The translations under genes and the position numbers were made by a program. From Williamsia sp. 1138 (GTDB taxonomy: Bacteria; Actinomycetota; Actinomycetes; Mycobacteriales; Mycobacteriaceae), in contig NZ_MJEJ02000033.1 in assembly GCF_002095435.2 (NCBI RefSeq), forward strand, positions 53,848 through 117,847: a stretch of DNA of 64,000 bases. Direction: 5' to 3'. Of the stretch, positions 59,249 through 64,000 are shown one piece after another (the first letter of the stretch is position 1; each line of letters opens with the position of its first letter). The notes below the pieces were generated by a model that saw nothing but the letters and a program-made list of their open reading frames with translations, was not told the origin of the DNA and made no database searches.

Positions 59249-60115
59249 ATGAAAACCCACACGATCTCAGTTCCCGGCGCCACCCTGACCTACGACATCC
59301 GGGACGGCTCCTCCCCGGGCGGCGTTCCGCTCGTCTTCGCAGCGTCACCGATGGATGCAACCGGGTTCGCGACGTTGTCGACATACTTCCCCGACCGCAC
59401 GATCGTGACCTACGACCCGCGCAACAGCGGCCGCAGCGTCCGCGACGATCCCACATCGCCAGTCAGCCCGGAACAGCACGCAGATGATCTGCATGCCGTT
59501 ATCGGCGCGGTCGGCGCCGAGGCGGTCGACGTGTTCGCCTCCAGTGGCGGCGCGATCAATTCGCTTGCGCTCGTCGCGCGCTACCCGGACGACATACGTC
59601 TCCTCGTCGCCCACGAACCACCCGCCGGCGGAGTGCTTCCCGATCGGGATGCGGTGCGCGCCGCGTGCGACGACATGGTGGCGACTTATCAGAGCTCTGG
59701 TCAGGGTCCGGCGACGGCGAAGTTCATCAATTTCGTGATGCAACGAGGAGAGATCCCGGCCGACTACCTGGCGCAGCCGGCACCTGACCCCGCTGCATTC
59801 GGTTTGCCGACCGAGGACGACGGTGATCGCACCGACTCGATGATGACGAACATGCAGGGCGGAGTCGCCGCTTTCACGCCGGACGTGGACGCACTGCGCG
59901 CCGCGTCAACGAAAGTGGTTGTCGCGGTGGGTGAAGAGTCGGGTGGTCCCACAGACGGAGAGATGGCCGGGCGCGCTGCGTATGCAGTCGCCGCAGCGCT
60001 GGGCGCCGAGGCAGTGGTGTTCCCGAGCCATCACGCAGGCTTTCTCGGCGGCGAGTTCGGGCAGACCGGCCGGCCTGCCGAGTTCGCCGCAAAGCTGCGG
60101 ACGGTGATGGGCTAG
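59249..60115 (+). CDS. Alpha/beta hydrolase
   Basis: A 288-residue alpha/beta-hydrolase-fold protein: VPGATLTYDIRDG, VLFAASPMDATGFATLSTYF-like PLVFAASPMDATGF, TIVTYDPRNSGRS, the nucleophile elbow VFASSGGAINSLALVARYPDDIRLLVAHEPP with the second Ser as nucleophile, and a late His in FPSHHAGFLGGE. Substrate unknown. It follows mscL by about 50 nt and is convergent with the small gene at 60112, their stop codons overlapping by 4 nt. Confidence 0.83.
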   Translation: MKTHTISVPGATLTYDIRDGSSPGGVPLVFAASPMDATGFATLSTYFPDRTIVTYDPRNSGRSVRDDPTSPVSPEQHADDLHAVIGAVGAEAVDVFASSGGAINSLALVARYPDDIRLLVAHEPPAGGVLPDRDAVRAACDDMVATYQSSGQGPATAKFINFVMQRGEIPADYLAQPAPDPAAFGLPTEDDGDRTDSMMTNMQGGVAAFTPDVDALRAASTKVVVAVGEESGGPTDGEMAGRAAYAVAAALGAEAVVFPSHHAGFLGGEFGQTGRPAEFAAKLRTVMG

Positions 60116-60357
60116 TTGTCGTCGAGCGACGCAGGTGCGGCGGTCGGGATGCCGCCGAGTTCTTCCTGCGCTCGCCGCTCCACCAGTAGCGGTACGAAGT
60201 CACGGATCGGCTGACCGTCGAATCGCCGGTAGGCCTCGTCGACAGCCCGGTTGACCGTGTCGGCAGGAATGCTGTCGTGTTTCGTCCGCAGGACATCAGC
60301 GATCATCGCGATATGCTGCTGCTCTTCTTGCTGCTGCTTATCGATCTGTGTTGTCAT
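60112..60357 (-). CDS. Small three-helix-bundle dimerisation-domain protein
   Basis: An 81-residue all-helical protein: QQEEQQHIAMIADVLRTKH, then SIPADTVNRAVDEAYRRFDG and IRDFVPLLVERRAQEEL. The pattern (IADVL...P.DTV...V.EA..RF....IRDFVP.LVER.A...L) is that of small actinobacterial three-helix-bundle dimerisation domains of unknown role. ATG 60357 is used; the frame is also open to a TTG three codons earlier. Confidence 0.75.
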   Translation of the reverse strand: MTTQIDKQQQEEQQHIAMIADVLRTKHDSIPADTVNRAVDEAYRRFDGQPIRDFVPLLVERRAQEELGGIPTAAPASLDDN

Positions 60358-60427
60358 GTAGACCAACGTAGCCAGAAACTAGTGGCAGGCTCCAGTTAGT
60401 TCATACGTTGTTTGCCGCCTGTTGGTC

Positions 60428-60450
60428 GATCGTTCACATAGCGAACGATC
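60428..60450. promoter_or_regulatory. Inverted repeat upstream of the alcohol dehydrogenase
   Basis: GATCGTTC and GAACGATC form a perfect 8-bp inverted repeat with a 7-nt spacer (ACATAGC), 174 nt before the dehydrogenase start. Distance and symmetry suit an upstream activator site, possibly for the AcoR-like protein encoded at 61752. Confidence 0.45.
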
Positions 60451-60623
60451 CGGCCTGCGCCGAGCCTTGGCCGTTCCCACTTCTGGGACACAAACCTCAC
60501 GGTCTCGCCGGGCACCACCAGAGGTCCGTCCCGATTCCGGACATATGCACGAATGACACCGCGACCGACCTAGCGTCGTGGGTGCATCACCCGCCGCGTG
60601 TACCGATCGAGGAGTTGGCATTC

Positions 60624-61670
60624 ATGAAAGCACTTGTCTACCACGGACCCGGAAAGAAGGAATGGGAAGAAGTTCCCGATCCTCAGCTCCAAGACCCCAC
60701 TGATGTCATCGTCCGCGTCGACACCACCACCATCTGCGGAACCGACCTCCACATCCTGTCCGGCGACGTCCCGGCGGTGACCGAGGGACGAATCCTGGGT
60801 CATGAGGCCGTCGGTGTCGTCACCGAAATCGGTTCGGCGGTCACCGGTTTCAAACCCGGCGACCGAGTGTTGGTGCCGGCGGTGACCAAGTGTGGCAGGT
60901 GCGACTACTGCCAGGCCCAGATGCCGTCGCACTGTCAGACCGTCGGCGGGATCGGCTGGATCTTCGGTCATCTGATCGATGGCACGCAGGCCGAGTTCGT
61001 TCGAGTTCCTTTCGCCGACACCTCGCTCTATCTGGTGCCCGACGGTGTCACCAACGATCAGGCCATCTTCCTCGCCGATTCACTCCCCACCGGATACGAG
61101 GTCGGAGTCCTGGCCGGTGGAGTTCGCCCGGGAAGCACGGTGGCGGTGGTCGGATCGGGCGCGGTCGGCCTGTCGGCGATTTTGACCACAAGCCTGTGGG
61201 GCGCCTCGCGAACCATCGCGATCGACTCGAACAAGTTCCGGTTGGAGAAGGCCTACGAGTTCGGTGCCACGGACGTCGTCGAGGTGGGCCCCAACACCGT
61301 GGCCGATGTCTTGGCCCTGACCGATGGACTCGGCGTCGACGTCGCGATCGAGGCGGTCGGCTACCCCGAGACCTTGCTCACGGCAGCGTCGTTGGTTCGC
61401 CCGGGTGGCACGATCGCCAACGTCGGCGTACACGGCACCCCGGTGGAATTACCCATGCAGGACATGTGGATTCAGAACCTCACCCTGACCATGGGTCTGG
61501 TGGACACCGTCTCCATCCCGACGCTGCTGAAGATGGTGGCCTCGGGCCGACTACCTGCCGAGAAGATGGGCACCCATCACTTCACGTTCGATCAGATCGA
61601 CGAAGCGTATGACGTGTTCTCCCACGCCGCCGACAACCAGGCGTTGAAGGTGGTCATCAGCCCGAGCTGA
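60624..61670 (+). CDS. Zinc-dependent medium-chain alcohol dehydrogenase
   Basis: A 348-residue MDR-family dehydrogenase. Catalytic zinc ligands are Cys38 (TICGTDLH) and His60-Glu61 (GHEAVG); structural zinc ligands are Cys90, Cys93, Cys96 and Cys104. The NAD(P) fold is VAVVGSGAVGLSAIL and IAIDSNKFRLEKAYEFGATDVVE. It should oxidise alcohols or reduce aldehydes/ketones; the group includes actinobacterial isopropanol/secondary alcohol dehydrogenases. GAGGAG precedes ATG 60624. The convergent neighbour is an AcoR-like activator, probably its regulator. Confidence 0.92.
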   Translation: MKALVYHGPGKKEWEEVPDPQLQDPTDVIVRVDTTTICGTDLHILSGDVPAVTEGRILGHEAVGVVTEIGSAVTGFKPGDRVLVPAVTKCGRCDYCQAQMPSHCQTVGGIGWIFGHLIDGTQAEFVRVPFADTSLYLVPDGVTNDQAIFLADSLPTGYEVGVLAGGVRPGSTVAVVGSGAVGLSAILTTSLWGASRTIAIDSNKFRLEKAYEFGATDVVEVGPNTVADVLALTDGLGVDVAIEAVGYPETLLTAASLVRPGGTIANVGVHGTPVELPMQDMWIQNLTLTMGLVDTVSIPTLLKMVASGRLPAEKMGTHHFTFDQIDEAYDVFSHAADNQALKVVISPS

Positions 61671-61688
61671 CGCTGAGGTTTACGACAA

Positions 61689-61720
61689 ATCGACCGGGAG
61701 CGATGTTGTTCCCGGTCGAT
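61689..61720. terminator. Terminator between the dehydrogenase and the convergent regulator
   Basis: ATCGACCGGGA and TCCCGGTCGAT pair perfectly over 11 bp around a 10-nt loop, 18 nt after the dehydrogenase stop. Confidence 0.72.
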
Positions 61721-61751
61721 CTGCGGTATGGGCTCGGGAGCGCCCGACGGG

Positions 61752-63626
61752 TCAGCCGATATAGCTGATGCCGAACGAGTCGATCTTGCGGTAGAGCGAC
61801 GATCGGCCGATACCGAGTAGCGCAGCGGCTTTGTAGCGGTTGCCGTTGACCTCGTACAGCGCGTGGATGATGGTCTCGCATTGCGCTACTTCGAGCGGCG
61901 TGAGTTTGCGCGGCGCGCTGCGAAAGTACGTGGCGGGCAGATCGCGAACGGTGATCTCTCCGAACGGCTTGTGCGCCACCACGTAGCCCAGTACGTCGAC
62001 CAGCTCATCGATGTTCCCAGGCCACGAGTACCCCTCCAGCACCCTGATGACCGACAGACTCAGTCGAAGCGAATGCCGCGGTGAGATGTTCTTGAGGATG
62101 GACCGCGAGAGGTCGGCGATGTCGTCGGGGCGATACCGCAAAGACGGCATGCGGGTCACACCGTGAAAATGTCTGCTGAGCATCGCGTAGGGCCGGGTTC
62201 GGTCGACCGTGGTCGCGTCGACACATCCGATCACCAATGGGGATGACTCACGCGTGGCCAGCGTGCGCAGTACGGCGTCGACCTGCCGTGCGCCCATGGC
62301 ATCGAGCGAGTTCAGCGAGCCGAGCAACAGCAACTGTGGTGCAGTGGAGGGTGATCGCACCACTGAGGCCAGCGGCTGTGTGTCTCCCCATCGAGAGTCT
62401 CCGCGACCGATGTCGAGCACAGCGCAGTCGACGGGGTGAATGACACCGTCGGGGTGCTGCGCTCTGAACTCCGCGACCGCCAATGTGCGCTTGCCGACGC
62501 CCTTCTCCCCGGTCAATAGCCGGTTGGAACGCTCGCTGATACTCAGGGCCAGTTCGCTTCTCGTGGACGTCATCGGTGTCAGGAGCGCCTTGTTGCGCGA
62601 GCGACCGAGTTCGCCGCCTGCGGCTCCTACCAGGGGCATCCCGGCGGTGTAGTCCCGTGGACCGACCGGTGCCACGTGCGCACCTTGTCTGGCCAGGGCC
62701 GATGAATACTGCGGGGCAGGCGTTTTCGTCCAGGTTCCCACCAGCACGCAGCCGACGACGTCACCCGCCACCTCGACGGGCTCGAACTCGACCTCGACCG
62801 GTGAACCCGACGGCAATGTGAGGGAGGCCGGTTGGAAGCGGCAGTCGACCAGTGCGGCACGCACGGACTCGATCAGTACTGCACTGTCGGAGCCGTCGAG
62901 AGCACTCGCGCGTGGGTCGAAGATCGTGTGGTCGCCTGCGGCACCGATGGCGAATGTGCCGCTTCCGTGGACCCGGGCGGCCAATTGCGCTGAGGTCGCA
63001 GTCAACGCGGTGGAAGGCCCGGCCATCAGGTCGACCCCGATTTGCGCCGCCAGCGTCCTGGTGAGTGCGGCGGCATACTCGGCGACCGGTTGTTCGGAGA
63101 CCAGGACGACCGCGCCGATCGCCGCTCCCGAATCATCGGTGACCGGGGCAGCGCACTCGTGGAGGCCCACAAGGTCAGGATGAAAATGCTCCGGGCCCGA
63201 GACCAAGGCCGGCCTGCCCAAGGCAAGGGCGAGGGTTCCCGCGGACGTCCCGAACTCACGTTCGGTGATCGAAAAGCCCTCGGCCACAGGCCAGGTGTCG
63301 AGGACCGCCGCAACTGCCGATGTTCCGTCGTGGCGGCAGCGGACCACCGAATGTGCGTCGAGGACGAGAATCGTCGCCGGCACCGGGCCCACGGTGTCGG
63401 ACCACTGTGCCACCACGGCGCGCGCGACACGGGTCAGTGGGTCTCCTGGGACGTCTCCGACGAAGCCGAGCTGTTTGTCGAGCGAATTGGCGAGTTGCCC
63501 TCTGTTGACACAGCGGAGCCATGAGCTGGCGATGTCCGGACTCACCTGCTCGGCCCATCGGCCGAGATCACCGTTTGCGACAACGTTGAGCCGCGCAGCG
63601 GTGATCGCGGCGTCGGAGTGCACCAC
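61752..63626 (-). CDS. AcoR-like transcription activator (GAF, degenerate AAA+, Fis-type HTH)
   Basis: A 624-residue regulator. The N-terminal GAF-type sensor (about 60-200) contains VAEGFSITEREFGTSAGTLALALGRPALVSGPEHFHPDL, as in acetoin/alcohol regulators. A central AAA+ module keeps a Walker A-like GEKGVGKRT and SWPGNIDEL but has no GAFTGA loop and a weak Walker B (LLLLGSLNSLD). The C-terminal Fis helix-turn-helix is NRYKAAALLGIGRSSLYRKID. Actinobacteria lack sigma-54, so it must act by another route. The convergent dehydrogenase is the likely target. Confidence 0.88.
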   Translation of the reverse strand: MVHSDAAITAARLNVVANGDLGRWAEQVSPDIASSWLRCVNRGQLANSLDKQLGFVGDVPGDPLTRVARAVVAQWSDTVGPVPATILVLDAHSVVRCRHDGTSAVAAVLDTWPVAEGFSITEREFGTSAGTLALALGRPALVSGPEHFHPDLVGLHECAAPVTDDSGAAIGAVVLVSEQPVAEYAAALTRTLAAQIGVDLMAGPSTALTATSAQLAARVHGSGTFAIGAAGDHTIFDPRASALDGSDSAVLIESVRAALVDCRFQPASLTLPSGSPVEVEFEPVEVAGDVVGCVLVGTWTKTPAPQYSSALARQGAHVAPVGPRDYTAGMPLVGAAGGELGRSRNKALLTPMTSTRSELALSISERSNRLLTGEKGVGKRTLAVAEFRAQHPDGVIHPVDCAVLDIGRGDSRWGDTQPLASVVRSPSTAPQLLLLGSLNSLDAMGARQVDAVLRTLATRESSPLVIGCVDATTVDRTRPYAMLSRHFHGVTRMPSLRYRPDDIADLSRSILKNISPRHSLRLSLSVIRVLEGYSWPGNIDELVDVLGYVVAHKPFGEITVRDLPATYFRSAPRKLTPLEVAQCETIIHALYEVNGNRYKAAALLGIGRSSLYRKIDSFGISYIG

Positions 63627-63660
63627 GCCAGCCTATGCAGCGTGGTCCACCCCGGCCGTC

Positions 63661-64000
63661 TCATTTTGAGACCGGACCCCCGTCCGGAGGCGAGGTACCT
63701 GGCGGCGACCCGTCCGCTGAGGTCGGCGGTGGCCCGCTGAGTTCTCGGTTGAGTTGTTCGACTTGGGCTTTGCGGCGGGCGAGCATGGCTTGGCGGGCCT
63801 CGATCAAGGCTTCATCGGGATGGTGGGCACGGTTGACCCTCGGTGTTCGCTCGGGGTCCAGGAACGCTGGTGGTATCCACGCACACCGCCCGGCGTCGGG
63901 GCCGTCGGTGATCATGATCGTCTGCCACTGATGCTCCCCCGGCCCCACCAGCTTGTGATGCTGCGGGCACGCCGGAGCCAGGTGCGTGATGTCGGTCAGC
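63661..64000 (-). CDS. HNH endonuclease of the DUF222 type, N-terminal part outside window
   Basis: The frame stays open to the window end, so only the last 113 residues or so are seen: LTDITHLAPACPQHHKLVGP, GEHQWQTIMITDGPDAGRCAW, IPPAFLDPERTPRVNRAHHPDE, then a Pro/Gly-rich end. The LAPACPxHH stretch is the end of the HNH nuclease domain, and GRCAWIPPxxLDPxRxPRVNxAHHPDE is the C-terminal signature of the abundant 13E12-like DUF222/HNH proteins of Mycobacteriales. Probably mobile-element related. Confidence 0.85.
   Translation of the reverse strand, partial: LTDITHLAPACPQHHKLVGPGEHQWQTIMITDGPDAGRCAWIPPAFLDPERTPRVNRAHHPDEALIEARQAMLARRKAQVEQLNRELSGPPPTSADGSPPGTSPPDGGPVSK

Noticed and set aside
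1..64000. CRISPR arrays, prophage genes or rRNA operons
   Set aside because: No evenly spaced repeats, phage structural genes or rRNA sequence were seen; the only RNA gene recognised is tRNA-Ala.

Overview
The window reads as chromosomal DNA of a high-GC actinobacterium of the Mycobacteriales, most likely Gordonia or a close relative. The evidence is an Lsr2 nucleoid protein, an AftC-type arabinofuranosyltransferase of the arabinogalactan/lipoarabinomannan wall, the glp-rimJ-sepX(glpR)-galU division neighbourhood, an Acr3/ArsC arsenic operon with an actinobacterial ArsC variant, a DUF3556/thiolase/3Fe-4S ferredoxin cluster and a DUF222-type HNH endonuclease. The genus is an inference, because no rRNA gene is present.

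Layout. 0-6 kb: the end of an EamA transporter, a transketolase/E1-like TPP enzyme, a DJ-1/PfpI protein, a luciferase-like oxidoreductase and Lsr2. 6-10.5 kb: one large NRPS (C-A-PCP-C) with no partner genes. 10.6-21.3 kb: two paralogous two-component systems with small membrane proteins (DUF2231, DUF347, PAP2), then a copper block (DUF6153, DUF305 lipoprotein, CPH-type P-type ATPase) under two near-identical CsoR/RicR-like palindromes. 21.3-37.4 kb: two inverted APC permease paralogs, both 494 aa, that share a conserved, foldable 5' leader. Between them lie a thiolase-DUF3556-ferredoxin cluster, a PNPOx-like protein, a DUF1254/DUF1214 protein, a carotenoid set (crtE convergent with crtB-crtI) and a pseudouridine synthase. 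The second permease is coupled to a BBE-type flavin oxidase and a pentapeptide-repeat protein. 37.4-39.5 kb: a decayed IS3-family element, a secreted protein and a HYR-like gene relic. 39.5-48.2 kb: nhaA and aftC, an arsenic island (arsR-acr3-arsC, then a divergent ArsI/CadI dioxygenase and a second arsR, both regulators with the same GACATATGTC box), a CPA2 antiporter and a DUF2254 membrane protein. 48.3-49.3 kb: decay, with an FGE fragment and a HepT/MntA module whose toxin is frameshifted. 49.3-64 kb: tRNA-Ala(CGC), sepX/glpR, a three-gene inserted cassette, rimJ, glp, galU, 5-formyl-THF cyclo-ligase, FmdB, a SAF protein, an MscL with a long Pro/Gly tail, a hydrolase, and a zinc alcohol dehydrogenase beside an AcoR-like activator. 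The window ends inside an HNH endonuclease gene.

The most interesting non-coding signal is the leader shared by the two APC permeases. It has two nested stems, one compatible base change, variable loops, and a 3' strand that ends just before the ribosome binding site, so it is a candidate cis-regulatory RNA. Other signals worth testing are an 11-bp-spaced GCTGA direct repeat near both two-component systems, palindromes overlapping leaderless starts, the AAAA-tract frameshift in hepT, and two proteins with unusual C-terminal tails (MscL and NhaA).
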